Notes: a model not told the origin generated them from the sequence alone. A stretch of 40,474 nucleotides of DNA from Gammaproteobacteria bacterium (GCA_011051615.1 DRKU01000155.1:1-40474); one strand, 5' to 3'; shown: positions 23,111 to 31,322, counted from the first letter of the stretch. Translations and numbers: made by a program.

Positions 23111-23647
23111 ATGAGTACTGTGATACAGAATTTCGAGCGCAAGAGCAGTTACGATCTCGACGAACTGCTGGCTTGCGGTCGTGGCGAGCTGTTCGGTCCG
23201 GGCAATGCCCAGCTTCCCCTGCCGCCGATGCTGATGTTCCAGCGCATCCCGCTGATCGCCGAGACGGGCGGCAAGTACGGCAAGGGGCAGGTGATCGCCG
23301 AGATGGATATTACCCCCGACCTGTGGTTTTTCGAATGCCATTTTCAGGGCGACCCGGTCATGCCTGGCTGCCTTGGCCTCGACGCCCTGTGGCAACTGGT
23401 AGGTTTTTACCTCGGCTGGCTGGGTGGCCCGGGTCATGGCCGCGCGCTGGGCTCCGGTGAAGTGAAGTTCACCGGCCAGGTCACGCCGGAGAAGAAGATG
23501 ATCCGTTACATCGTCGATATCAAGCGCATCATCATGCGCAAGTTGACCATGGGGATCGCCGATGCACGGATGGAAGTGGACGGCAAGGAAATCTATACGG
23601 CCAGGGATCTGCGGGTCGGATTGTTTACGTCAACAGAAGGTTTCTAG
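23111..23647 (+). CDS. fabA: 3-hydroxydecanoyl-ACP dehydratase/isomerase FabA
   Basis: This 178-residue cytosolic enzyme dehydrates 3-hydroxydecanoyl-ACP and isomerises the trans-2 to cis-3 bond, diverting acyl chains to unsaturated fatty acids. The catalytic His77 and Asp91 sit in [23 protein letters not shown], the FabA signature. The C-terminus [38 protein letters not shown] also fits, and the length matches the family. It is followed 5 bp later by fabB, the standard proteobacterial pair. The products feed membrane phospholipids, the substrate pool for the CFA-synthase-like enzyme encoded in the same window. Confidence 0.97.
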   Translation: MSTVIQNFERKSSYDLDELLACGRGELFGPGNAQLPLPPMLMFQRIPLIAETGGKYGKGQVIAEMDITPDLWFFECHFQGDPVMPGCLGLDALWQLVGFYLGWLGGPGHGRALGSGEVKFTGQVTPEKKMIRYIVDIKRIIMRKLTMGIADARMEVDGKEIYTARDLRVGLFTSTEGF

Positions 23648-23652
23648 TTCCC

Positions 23653-24873
23653 ATGTCTCAACGCCGTGTGGTGGTTACCGGTCTCGGCATTGTTTCGAGT
23701 ATCGGCAACAACAAAGAAGAAGTCACCCAGTCACTGCGCGAAACCCGCTCCGGCATCGTCTTCAGCCAGGAATATGCGGACCTGGGTTTTCGCAGCCAGG
23801 TCCATGGTGCGCTCAATATCGATACCAGTGAGCTCATCGATCGCAAGCTCAAGCGCTTCATGGGCGAGGGTGCGGCCTACAATTACATCGCCATGCAGCA
23901 GGCCATCGACGACTCGGGCCTCGACGAGGCCGACGTGGTCAACGAGCGGTCCGGCCTGGTGATGGGCTCCGGCGGGCCGTCCACCGCCAACATCGTCGCT
24001 TCGGCAGACATCCTGCGCGAAAAAGGTGTGCGTCGCGTCGGGCCCTACATGGTGACGCGCACCATGTCGAGCACCAACTCTGCCTGCCTGGCGACGGCCT
24101 TCAGGATCAAGGGCGTCAACTATTCCATCAGTTCCGCCTGCTCCACCTCGGCCCATTGCATCGGGCACGGCGCCGAGCTGATCCAGATGAACAAGCAGGA
24201 TATCGTCTTTGCCGGCGGTGGCGAGGAGCTGCACTGGACCCTGTCGGTGATGTTCGACGCCATGGGAGCCATGTCATCGAAATATAACGAGACCCCGGAG
24301 CGCGCCTCGCGAGCCTTCGATGCCGATCGCGATGGTTTCGTGATCTCCGGCGGTGGCGGTGTGCTGGTGCTCGAAGAACTGGAACACGCCCGTGCACGTG
24401 GTGCGAAGATCTACGCCGAGCTGGTGGGCTACGGCGCCACCTCCGATGGTTTCGACATGGTCCAGCCCTCGGGTGAGGGCGCCGTGCGCTGCATGCGCCA
24501 GGCGCTGGCGACGGTGGACGACAAGGTGGGTTATATCAATGCCCACGGTACCAGTACCCCGGTGGGTGACGTGCGCGAACTGGAGGCCATCCGTGAAGTC
24601 TTCGGCGAGGACATTCCCGCCATCAGTTCCACCAAGTCGCTGACCGGCCATGCCCTCGGCGCGGCGGGCGCCAACGAGGCCATCTACACCCTGCTGATGA
24701 TGGAAGATGATTTCCTGTGTGCCTCGGCCAACATCGAGAACCTCGATCCCGAGGCGGAGGGCTTTCCCATCGTGCGCGAGATGGTGGACAGGGCCGGTAT
24801 CAGCTGCGCCATGTCCAACAGCTTCGGCTTCGGCGGCACCAACGCCAGCCTGGTGTTCCGCAAGGGGATCTAA
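23653..24873 (+). CDS. fabB: 3-oxoacyl-ACP synthase I FabB
   Basis: This 406-residue beta-ketoacyl-ACP synthase elongates the cis-3 decenoyl-ACP made by FabA. The active-site Cys163 lies in [15 protein letters not shown]. The two catalytic His residues lie in [14 protein letters not shown] and [17 protein letters not shown], and a terminal [14 protein letters not shown] is present, as in the family. It starts 5 bp after fabA, so both are in one operon. A weak 5-bp hairpin (24878-24892) follows the stop and may be part of a termination region. Confidence 0.97.
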   Translation: MSQRRVVVTGLGIVSSIGNNKEEVTQSLRETRSGIVFSQEYADLGFRSQVHGALNIDTSELIDRKLKRFMGEGAAYNYIAMQQAIDDSGLDEADVVNERSGLVMGSGGPSTANIVASADILREKGVRRVGPYMVTRTMSSTNSACLATAFRIKGVNYSISSACSTSAHCIGHGAELIQMNKQDIVFAGGGEELHWTLSVMFDAMGAMSSKYNETPERASRAFDADRDGFVISGGGGVLVLEELEHARARGAKIYAELVGYGATSDGFDMVQPSGEGAVRCMRQALATVDDKVGYINAHGTSTPVGDVRELEAIREVFGEDIPAISSTKSLTGHALGAAGANEAIYTLLMMEDDFLCASANIENLDPEAEGFPIVREMVDRAGISCAMSNSFGFGGTNASLVFRKGI

Positions 24874-24943
24874 GCCGCCGGCTTGCCGCCGGTACGCCCT
24901 CCCGCGGCGGACCCTTTCGGTACCCATCCACGGAATCCGCTGC

Positions 24944-25447
24944 ATGATTCGCTCCGCCCTGCAACGCAAGTGGATACGACGCCTGGCCTGGTTGCTGGCC
25001 TTTACCGCGGTCTTTCTTGTCGTGCGTGCCTGGCAGACGCGCGATCTCATCACCGGGCCGGCACCGGCCTTCGAACTGCTGTCCCTGGACGGTACGATCC
25101 TCTCGCCGGCGCGTTTCGCCGGCCAGCCCCATGTTATCTATTTCTGGGCCACCTGGTGTCCGGTGTGCAAGGCTCAGCGTGGTGCCATCGAGTCCGTGGC
25201 GACGGACTACCCGGTCATCGCCGTGGCCCTCGGTGAAGATGCCGCCACCGTGCGTGACTACCTTGCCGGGGCGCCGACTCCCCTGTTGATGGCATCCGAC
25301 AGCGATGGGCGCGTGGCGCGGCGCTATGGCGTGCGCGGCGTACCGGCGATGTTCTTCATCGATGCCGAGGGCAATATCGTGGCCCGCGAGATGGGTTATA
25401 CCAGCGCGTGGGGCGTACGTGCCCGCCTGTGGCTGGCGAGCGACTGA
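24944..25447 (+). CDS. Membrane-anchored thioredoxin-like protein disulfide oxidoreductase
   Basis: This 167-residue protein has an N-terminal membrane anchor (LAWLLAFTAVFLVV) and a periplasmic thioredoxin fold with active site WATWCPVCKAQ. Later features are VIAVALGEDAATVRDYL, GVRGVPAMFFIDAEGNIVARE with the cis-Pro after VRGV, as in the DsbE/ResA/ScsD group. Such proteins reduce or exchange periplasmic disulfides, for example in cytochrome c maturation or copper tolerance. ATG 24944 is selected, as the upstream frame overlaps fabB and has no anchor. No redox partner (DsbD, ScsB) is nearby. The CPVC dipeptide is less usual than CPPC. Confidence 0.88.
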   Translation: MIRSALQRKWIRRLAWLLAFTAVFLVVRAWQTRDLITGPAPAFELLSLDGTILSPARFAGQPHVIYFWATWCPVCKAQRGAIESVATDYPVIAVALGEDAATVRDYLAGAPTPLLMASDSDGRVARRYGVRGVPAMFFIDAEGNIVAREMGYTSAWGVRARLWLASD

Positions 25448-25564
25448 AGGCTGTTCCGGAAAACGGGGCAACAGGAACGGGTTGCTGGCCACGACGGATA
25501 CTTGTCTTGTGCCGTTCCATGCACCATTCTTGTTTCCTGACGACAGCAAACGGGAACAGGTCAC

Positions 25565-26050
25565 ATGAAAGAAGGCACTTCAGAAACGGCGGTGTCGCGC
25601 TTTCGCCGCGAATGGTCGGCAATGGGGTTCTATGAACGCTTTGAACAACTGGTGGCCCTGGCGCTGGGCCTGTTCATAGCGGTCATCATCGTTCTCTCCC
25701 TGGTACGCCTGTTCATGTCCACACTGCCGCTGTTGTTTGGCGGCATTCTGGACCCCCTGACGCCGCAGGTCTTTACCAACCTGTTTGGCATGATCATGAC
25801 CGTGCTCATCGCCATGGAGTTCAAGCACTCCATTATCCGCGTCGCCCTGCGCAAGGATGGCATCATCCAGGTCAAGACCGTCATCCTCATCGCCCTGCTG
25901 GCGATAGGTCGCAAGTTCATCATTCTGGATACCGCCAAGACCGGCGCCGGTACCATCGCGGCACTGGCAGGTGCCCTGCTGGCACTGGGCGTGGTGTACT
26001 GGCTCATGCGGGAACGCGATGACCATGAACGTGAACTGGGGAAAGCCTGA
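25565..26050 (+). CDS. PsiE-family (phosphate-starvation-inducible-like) membrane protein
   Basis: This 161-residue integral membrane protein has about four TM helices: about 25-50, 68-88, 103-120 and 128-146. Between TM2 and TM3 it has MEFKHSIIRVALRKDGIIQVKTVILIALLAIGRKFIILD, which fits the PsiE family pattern. PsiE function is unknown; in E. coli it responds to phosphate starvation. I see no Pho box upstream. It converges with the response regulator gene on the opposite strand, leaving a 51-bp gap with no clear terminator. Confidence 0.82.
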   Translation: MKEGTSETAVSRFRREWSAMGFYERFEQLVALALGLFIAVIIVLSLVRLFMSTLPLLFGGILDPLTPQVFTNLFGMIMTVLIAMEFKHSIIRVALRKDGIIQVKTVILIALLAIGRKFIILDTAKTGAGTIAALAGALLALGVVYWLMRERDDHERELGKA

Positions 26051-26101
26051 TCTCCTCCGGCTGCGAAGGCACCTGTACGCCAGCCAGCGGGCAGACCAGG
26101 A

Positions 26102-27232
26102 TCAGCGTGATACGGGTTCCATCTGCATGGCCCTGGTGAGGGCATGTAACTGCGGTGCCGCATCCACGGCAATGATATCGAGCAGGGGCAGGAGCTGGCG
26201 ATAGAGGTGCTGTTTGTGCATCGCCAGCCGGTTACCATGGCCCTGTTCGACCAGTAACAATGCTTCCGCCAGGTCCATGGGTTCCGGTATCTCCGGTTCG
26301 ACCACGTCCATGACGATGTGGTTATTCCCCGCTGCGGTGGCCTGTTCCATCAACTGTGCGGAAAGGGCGAGGATGTCGTCCACCGAGGTATCCACATCGA
26401 TGTAGGGTTCATTGATGGCGATGCTCACGGTCAGGCGCAGTTCCTCCTCACCGGCATAGAAGGTGGACTTGCTCACCGCTTCCTGCAGGCGTCCGGCCAG
26501 CACGCGTGCCCCCTCCGGGTCGGTGGTGCGCAGGATCAGCATGAACTGTCCCGGTGCCAGGATGGCGGCGTGGTCACCGTCGCGCACAGTGCTGGAGATC
26601 ACGCCACCGATGCGGCTGATGATGTCCTCACAGCAGGTCTTGCCGTGATTCACGTAGACATCGCGGAAGTCATCGATATGCAGGCGCAACCAGATCCAGC
26701 GGCCGTGGCCGCGACGGATCTGCGCAAGCATTTCGGCGGCCATCTTTTTCAGGTAGCGTGCGCTGCCAAGCCCCGTGCTCTCGTCCACCGTCGCCTCGCT
26801 ACGCAGCTTCTGCTGTGTATGGCTCAGGGTCTCGCGCGTCCGGTAGTGTTGCAGGTGGCTGTGCGCGCGTGCGCGGATATGCACCGCCTCGAAGGGCTTG
26901 GTAATGAAGTCGCTGGCGCCGCGCGCCAGGACGTCCTCCTTGGTCTCGGCATCATCCTCCTTGCCGGTGATGATGATCACCGGCAGCGACTGGATCGCCG
27001 GGTTCTCACTGGCGCGTATCCGCTCCAGCAGACCATAGCCGTCGAGGTTTGGCATGGACAGATCCGACAGCACCACCTGAACGTCGTCGTGGGACGCCAG
27101 CAACTGCCACGCCTGTTCGCCATCCTCGGCCTCGAGGACGTCGAATTCCGCCGCCAGGATCTTGCGCAGGGACACGCGCATGACACGCGAGTCATCGACG
27201 ACGAGGAGGCAGGGCAGGGGATCTGTACTCAT
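26102..27232 (-). CDS. Response regulator with degenerate GGDEF domain
   Basis: This 376-residue protein starts with a standard receiver domain: acidic pocket VVDDSRVMR, acceptor Asp57 in VVLSDLSMPNLDG, and Lys112 in DFITKPF. After a short coiled linker there is a GGDEF-like domain (about 148-305, with STGLGSARYLKKMAAEML in place of DxLTGLxNRR). The active-site loop reads APGQF at 226-230 where GGDEF should be, and the metal-binding Asp run is LRLHIDDF. The domain is therefore likely inactive as a cyclase and may bind nucleotide or act as an output scaffold. A helical tail of about 65 residues has no recognised domain. GGAG lies 8 bp before the ATG. It is divergent from the LRV gene. Confidence 0.88.
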   Translation of the reverse strand: MSTDPLPCLLVVDDSRVMRVSLRKILAAEFDVLEAEDGEQAWQLLASHDDVQVVLSDLSMPNLDGYGLLERIRASENPAIQSLPVIIITGKEDDAETKEDVLARGASDFITKPFEAVHIRARAHSHLQHYRTRETLSHTQQKLRSEATVDESTGLGSARYLKKMAAEMLAQIRRGHGRWIWLRLHIDDFRDVYVNHGKTCCEDIISRIGGVISSTVRDGDHAAILAPGQFMLILRTTDPEGARVLAGRLQEAVSKSTFYAGEEELRLTVSIAINEPYIDVDTSVDDILALSAQLMEQATAAGNNHIVMDVVEPEIPEPMDLAEALLLVEQGHGNRLAMHKQHLYRQLLPLLDIIAVDAAPQLHALTRAMQMEPVSR

Positions 27233-27429
27233 GGGGGCTCCGCGTGGGGTTCCGGGGGGCTCGCAGCACCGAGGTCAATGGGGTATAAAAGGCATATCGG
27301 CCGCGATTTCAATAATTTGAGGCGTTGCGGACCGTTGTCAGGGGGATCGTGCGAGGAAAAATGCGGGTAATTCCCTGCTCCCGACGACGGCAACCAGATG
27401 CGCCAGGCAGCACATTGGGGAGGGTAAGT

Positions 27430-27480
27430 ATGCTGATTCGCCCGGCACGCGGTGATCACCTGCGGGAGGGCATCGAATGA
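27430..27480 (+). CDS. 16-codon leader ORF upstream of the LRV-repeat gene
   Basis: ATG at 27430 has a strong GGGAGGG about 6 bp upstream and runs 16 codons (MLIRPARGDHLREGIE) to a TGA at 27478-27480. That stop overlaps the next gene's ATG at 27477 in the ATGA arrangement. The second gene's own GGGAGGG lies inside this small frame. This looks like translational coupling or a leader peptide, but conservation cannot be judged here. Confidence 0.45.
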   Translation: MLIRPARGDHLREGIE

Positions 27481-28016
27481 CGCCGTTTCTCCAGCGCCTG
27501 CTGGCACTGTTTCTGATACTGATGGTACCGAGCGCCACGCCCATGCTGGTGATGGCCAGTGAACACACGTCCCTTTTGCGCGAGGCTCGCCTGCCTGGCA
27601 CGTCGGCGGCGCGCCTGGCGGTGCTGGCGAAACACCCGGACTGGCAGGTGCGCAAGACCGTGGCCGGCAACCGGCGCGTACCGGTTACGGTGCTGGAGCG
27701 CCTCGCCACGGATCCCGAACCCCAGGTGCGTATCTCGGTGGTCACCAACCTGAGCACGCCCGATGCCATCTACCTGCGGCTGGCCCGCGATGCGGATGAA
27801 TCGGTGCGCAGCGTGGTGGCGCGCTTCGAATACGTGCCGGTGGCAGCCCTGCGCATCCTGGCAGTGGATGACGTGCCACGTATTCGTCTCGAAGTGGCGC
27901 GCAACTGGAATACCGACGTGCCCACGCTGGAGGCGCTGGCCCGTGACAGCGATCCCGACATCAGCGCCATCGCCCTGCAGAGCCTGCAAAAACGCCGCGA
28001 GGAGGCCGTCCCGTAA
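27477..28016 (+). CDS. Secreted leucine-rich-repeat-variant (LRV/HEAT-like) protein
   Basis: This 179-residue protein has a signal peptide (LLALFLILMVPSATPMLVMA, cleavage near MASE). About five repeats of roughly 24 residues follow, of the form LxxLAxDPxxxVRxxVAxNxxxP. Examples are LAVLAKHPDWQVRKTVAGNRRVP and LERLATDPEPQVRISVVTNLSTP. These match LRV repeats, an alpha/3-10 solenoid related to HEAT that mediates protein contacts. Exported versions are known but their targets are not. The start overlaps the 16-codon ORF, and GGGAGGG precedes it. Confidence 0.82.
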   Translation: MTPFLQRLLALFLILMVPSATPMLVMASEHTSLLREARLPGTSAARLAVLAKHPDWQVRKTVAGNRRVPVTVLERLATDPEPQVRISVVTNLSTPDAIYLRLARDADESVRSVVARFEYVPVAALRILAVDDVPRIRLEVARNWNTDVPTLEALARDSDPDISAIALQSLQKRREEAVP

Positions 28017-28138
28017 GGCCTCACGCTGCTCGCCTCGCCAGGTGCCTGATTTCCATGCGCTTGTTTCCCATCATCGGTGGCTAAAGAAAACCGCTGTTCT
28101 GTCGCTACAGGATTAAGCAGGCAGGAGGAATCAGCGGC

Positions 28139-29026
28139 ATGTCCACAGCACCGGAAACACATCACGGTCAGACCACGCCCGAGGCCATGGTGGGTGGCGT
28201 GGTACGGCTGGTGTCGTTGCCGGAGGTCTGCCTGCGGGTCAGCGAGATGCTCGAAGACCCGCTTACCACCGCCAACGATCTCGGCAAGGTCATTGGTCGC
28301 GATACCGGGCTTACCGCGCGCCTGCTGAAGATCGTCAACAGTGCCTTCTATGGTTTCCCTTCCCGTATCGAAACGGTCAGCCGTGCGGTGACCGTCATCG
28401 GCATGCGCGAACTGCGCGGCCTGGTGCTGGCGGCCTCGGCCATCGAGGCCTTCTCCAAGGTCTCCACCGATGTGCTCAACATGGCGCACTTCTGGCGCCA
28501 CTCGGTGTATTGCGGCGTGGTGGCACAGATCCTCGCCACTCACTGTCGTGTACTGCATGGCGAACGCCTGTTCGTCGCCGGCCTGTTGCATGACATTGGC
28601 AAGCTCATCATCGCCAACAAGAAACCGGACGTGGCCATCGAGGTCATGCGCGCGGCAACCGAGGAGGAAGAACTGGACTTCGAAGTGGAAACGCGCCTGC
28701 TGGGATTTGACCATGCCGAACTGGGTGGCCTGCTGCTGGAGCAGTGGAAGATGCCGGAATCCCTGTGCGATGCCGTGCGTTATCACCATGCACCGCAGCA
28801 CGCGAAAACCAATATGCTCGACACCTCGTTGATCCATATCGCCAACGTCTTCACCTGCATCGCCGAACTGGGTCTCGACATCGAGTCTTCGCTGCAACCC
28901 ATCGAAGATTTCGCCTGGAAGACCAGTGGCCTGAGCCCCGATATCATGCACGACGTGCTGGCCGAAGCCGGCCCGCGCTTCACCGATGCACTCGAGGCCA
29001 TCCTGCCACGCTCCTACCTGAGTTGA
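28139..29026 (+). CDS. HDOD-domain protein
   Basis: This 295-residue protein is a single HDOD domain with short extensions. The HDOD features are LVSLPEVCLRVSEMLEDP, VIGRDTGLTARLLKIVNSAFYGFPSRIETVSRAVTVIGMRELRGLVLA, then FWRHSVYCGVVAQILA and GLLHDIGKLIIANKKP. HDOD proteins lack reliable phosphohydrolase activity and act as signalling adaptors, often in c-di-GMP or stress pathways. AGGAGGA lies 9 bp before the ATG, a strong site. It is followed by a membrane GGDEF protein, and a degenerate GGDEF regulator lies nearby, suggesting a shared signalling theme. Confidence 0.9.
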   Translation: MSTAPETHHGQTTPEAMVGGVVRLVSLPEVCLRVSEMLEDPLTTANDLGKVIGRDTGLTARLLKIVNSAFYGFPSRIETVSRAVTVIGMRELRGLVLAASAIEAFSKVSTDVLNMAHFWRHSVYCGVVAQILATHCRVLHGERLFVAGLLHDIGKLIIANKKPDVAIEVMRAATEEEELDFEVETRLLGFDHAELGGLLLEQWKMPESLCDAVRYHHAPQHAKTNMLDTSLIHIANVFTCIAELGLDIESSLQPIEDFAWKTSGLSPDIMHDVLAEAGPRFTDALEAILPRSYLS

Positions 29027-29142
29027 GTTGGTGAGGATGGCCGGGCAGTATTGGCGCCATGGCAATTTGAAAAGAAGAACAGAAAAACAGAAAAGGCGAG
29101 ACGGTGTCACATTTTCACCCTCGTACTCCGTCCTTATAACCG

Positions 29143-30216
29143 ATGACGACGAAGCCCTCCACAGACACTGATTTGTCGCTGGAATCCGGAGGTTCGCACA
29201 CGCGACTGGTACTTTCGCGTTTGTGCCTGCTCGGTATTCCAGTTCATGCAGTTCTAATCCTCGTATTTGGACTGCTGGGGATCCAGGTGCTGGCAGTATT
29301 CAATATCGCCAGTACCGCGGCCTGGATCCTGGCGTGGGCACTGCTACGCCGCGGTGACGTAAAACTCGCCAGCGCCATCCTGCTGGTCGAGATCCTGTTA
29401 CATGCCATCGCAACTGCTCAGGTGCTTGGTTGGGAAGCCGGTTTCCAGTATTACCTCATCCCGACCATCACGCTGGTTATCTTCCTCGATGTCATCTCGG
29501 ATACGTTCTCGGTGTTGCTTGGCGTTCTGGTGGCAGTTGTCTTCGTAGTTCTGATGGGAACGGAGCGGAGTGCCGGTCTGGGTACCGGTGCCGAGACGCT
29601 GACTGCAATGAAGCATGTCAACATGGGCATGACACTGGTGGCCCTGATCATCATCAGTTACTACTACCGAAAGAGCACGGTGGTTTCGGCGCATCGGCTG
29701 GGCGAAATGGCGAGAACCGATCCACTCACCGGACTCCTGAATCGGCGTGGCGCTTACGAGATGCTGGAAGAGTATGCACGCCTGCCCGGTGTCCACGGCG
29801 GCAACCTGGCGATTGCGCTCGCCGACGTGGATCAGTTCAAGGCCCTGAACGATCGCTGTGGCCATGCCTGCGGAGACAGAGTGCTACAGGAAACAGGCAG
29901 GCTGCTAAGAAAGGGTCTGCGTAACACGGATCTGATCGCCCGTTGGGGCGGTGAGGAATTCCTGCTCGTGTTGCCGGGCTCTACCGCCAGGGAAGCCGCT
30001 GCGATCTGCGAGAAGCTCCGTATTGCTATCGAAAACAGTACTATTGTGCATGAAGGCAGCGATGTGTCATGCACGGTCACGTTTGGCGTGGCCGACTACC
30101 AGCCCGGCGACGAGATCGAGGCCGCCATCTCCAGCGCCGACAAGTGCCTGTACGAAGGCAAGGAAGCAGGCCGTAATCGGGTCGTGGTCAGGCCCGCGTC
30201 TGTTGATACTGAATAA
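29143..30216 (+). CDS. Membrane diguanylate cyclase (GGEEF)
   Basis: This 357-residue protein has about six TM helices in its first 180 residues (for example LLGIPVHAVLILVFGLLGIQ). A GGDEF domain follows (about 195-350) with TDPLTGLLNRRGAYEML, ADVDQFKALNDRCGHACGD, an RxxD inhibitory site (RNTD) and an intact GGEEF (about 269-273). It should make c-di-GMP with product inhibition. The ATG has no visible Shine-Dalgarno sequence; TATAAC lies just before it. Base composition looks more AT-rich in the membrane part than in neighbouring genes, hinting at separate acquisition. No adjacent phosphodiesterase is seen. Confidence 0.9.
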   Translation: MTTKPSTDTDLSLESGGSHTRLVLSRLCLLGIPVHAVLILVFGLLGIQVLAVFNIASTAAWILAWALLRRGDVKLASAILLVEILLHAIATAQVLGWEAGFQYYLIPTITLVIFLDVISDTFSVLLGVLVAVVFVVLMGTERSAGLGTGAETLTAMKHVNMGMTLVALIIISYYYRKSTVVSAHRLGEMARTDPLTGLLNRRGAYEMLEEYARLPGVHGGNLAIALADVDQFKALNDRCGHACGDRVLQETGRLLRKGLRNTDLIARWGGEEFLLVLPGSTAREAAAICEKLRIAIENSTIVHEGSDVSCTVTFGVADYQPGDEIEAAISSADKCLYEGKEAGRNRVVVRPASVDTE

Positions 30217-30335
30217 TTGGAAAACACGGATACGGTGCTCCTGCACCACCCACAATTTCTTGCCAGCACCGCAGGCCATGACAGCCTGGCGTATTCGTAG
30301 TGGAATGACACAGAATTCTGAACACTACCGAATTT

Positions 30336-30356
30336 CTCGCCACTCGCCACTCGCCA
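30336..30356 (+). repeat. Three tandem copies of a 7-bp unit
   Basis: Three perfect head-to-tail copies of CTCGCCA (30336-30342, 30343-30349, 30350-30356) lie 40 bp upstream of mazG, in non-coding DNA. Such heptamer arrays can expand or contract by slippage, and some genomes carry them in dispersed copies. No other copy was noticed in this window. Confidence 0.7.
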
Positions 30357-30396
30357 ATGGCATACTTCTCCTCACGACCCTGTGACGGAGAGGCGT

Positions 30397-31182
30397 ATGT
30401 ACACCATCGATGATTTGTTGAATGTCATGGCCCGTTTGCGTGATCCGGACGGGGGCTGCCCGTGGGATCTGGCGCAGAGCCTGAAAAGTATCGTGCCGCA
30501 CACGCTGGAGGAGGCCTACGAGGTGGCGGAGACCATCGAGCGGGGCGATGACATGGACGCCCTCTGCAATGAGCTGGGTGACCTGCTGTTCCAGATCGTG
30601 TTCTATGCGCGTATCGCCGAAGAGGAGGGCGACTTCGCCTTCGGCGACGTGGTGGATGCCATCTGCCGCAAGCTCATCCGTCGCCATCCCCATGTGTTTG
30701 CCGACGAGCAGGTGACCGACGTCGCTGATCAGACCCGTCAGTGGGAGGCGCACAAGCAGAAGGAACGGGAACAGAAATCGTCGCAGGGAAAGCCCGCCGG
30801 GCTGCTCGATGACATCTGCCTCGGCCTGCCGGCACTCAGCCGCGCACAGAAGATCCAGCGCCGCGCTGCCCACGTGGGTTTCGACTGGCCGGATGCCGAG
30901 GGCGTCAGGGCGAAGCTGGCCGAGGAACTGGCCGAACTGGAGTCCGCGGTGGCGGCGGGAGAGCAGGCGGCCATCGAGGCCGAGGTGGGCGACGTGCTGT
31001 TTACCTGCGTTAACCTGGCGCGGCATCTGAACGTGGATGCCGAGGCGGCCCTGCGCGGTGCCAGCCGCCGTTTCACCACGCGCTTTGCCCATATGGAGGC
31101 GGTCGCAGCCCTCGGTGAGCTCGATGCCGGGGGCCTCGAGGCCCTGTGGCAGGCGGCCAAGGCCGACACGCGTGAGGCCTGA
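30397..31182 (+). CDS. mazG: Nucleoside triphosphate pyrophosphohydrolase MazG
   Basis: This 261-residue protein hydrolyses NTPs to NMP and PPi, cleaning up non-canonical nucleotides and affecting ppGpp levels. It has two MazG domains. The first opens YTIDDLLNVMARLRDPDGGCPWDLAQ with EEAYEVAETIE and ELGDLLFQIVFYARIAEE, giving the ExxE...ExxD metal site. The second has AAHVGFDWPDAEGV, EELAELESAV and EVGDVLFTCVNLAR. The ATG at 30397 is preferred to a GTG at 30382 because GGAGAGG lies right before it. The enzyme is cytosolic. The stop is 5 bp before an NtrC-type enhancer belonging to amtB. Confidence 0.93.
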   Translation: MYTIDDLLNVMARLRDPDGGCPWDLAQSLKSIVPHTLEEAYEVAETIERGDDMDALCNELGDLLFQIVFYARIAEEEGDFAFGDVVDAICRKLIRRHPHVFADEQVTDVADQTRQWEAHKQKEREQKSSQGKPAGLLDDICLGLPALSRAQKIQRRAAHVGFDWPDAEGVRAKLAEELAELESAVAAGEQAAIEAEVGDVLFTCVNLARHLNVDAEAALRGASRRFTTRFAHMEAVAALGELDAGGLEALWQAAKADTREA

Positions 31183-31185
31183 GTA

Positions 31186-31202
31186 CGCACCAGTACGGTG
31201 CG
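31186..31202 (+). promoter_or_regulatory. NtrC-type enhancer site 1 for amtB
   Basis: The 17-bp site is CGCACC, five bases, GGTGCG: a perfect inverted repeat matching the NtrC consensus GCACC-N5-GGTGC. It begins 4 bp after the mazG stop and is centred about 120 bp upstream of the -24/-12 promoter. Confidence 0.75.
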
Positions 31203-31215
31203 AAAATCCCGAAAA

Positions 31216-31232
31216 TGCACCGTAGTTGGGCG
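31216..31232 (+). promoter_or_regulatory. NtrC-type enhancer site 2 for amtB (weaker)
   Basis: TGCACC, five bases, TGGGCG: the left half is perfect and the right half matches three of five core positions. Its centre lies 30 bp from site 1, about three helical turns, the phasing expected for cooperative NtrC dimers. Confidence 0.55.
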
Positions 31233-31257
31233 GAAAACCACCTGGCGGTTTTCCGCC
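31229..31257 (+). terminator. 11-bp hairpin between the amtB enhancer and promoter
   Basis: GGCGGAAAACC (31229-31239) and GGTTTTCCGCC (31247-31257) form a perfect 11-bp stem with a 7-base loop. No T run follows. It could end mazG transcripts, possibly from either direction, before the amtB promoter, or be a structured DNA spacer. Confidence 0.45.
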
Positions 31258-31305
31258 TGAGTCCCTAAGCCGTTGTTAAAAAATAATAAATAAAAAATGT
31301 CCATT

Positions 31306-31322
31306 TTGGTGCGTTTTTTGCA
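31306..31322 (+). promoter_or_regulatory. Sigma-54 (-24/-12) promoter of amtB
   Basis: TTGGTGCG, four T, TTGCA matches the sigma-54 consensus TTGGCACG-N4-TTGCA. The invariant GG (31308-31309) and GC (31320-31321) are spaced by exactly 10 bp. Transcription would begin near 31333, leaving a leader of about 70 bases. With the two NtrC-type sites upstream it predicts induction by nitrogen limitation. Confidence 0.75.

Noticed and set aside
28081-28110. A possible sigma-28 (flagellar) promoter before the HDOD gene: CTAAAG followed by CGCTACAG
   Set aside because: The -35 half fits but the -10 half matches too few positions at any permitted spacing.
28105-28140. GGA-rich leader of the HDOD gene as a CsrA site
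   Set aside because: The CTACAGGAT stretch is one base short of the consensus, and the other GGA motifs are explained by the ribosome binding site.
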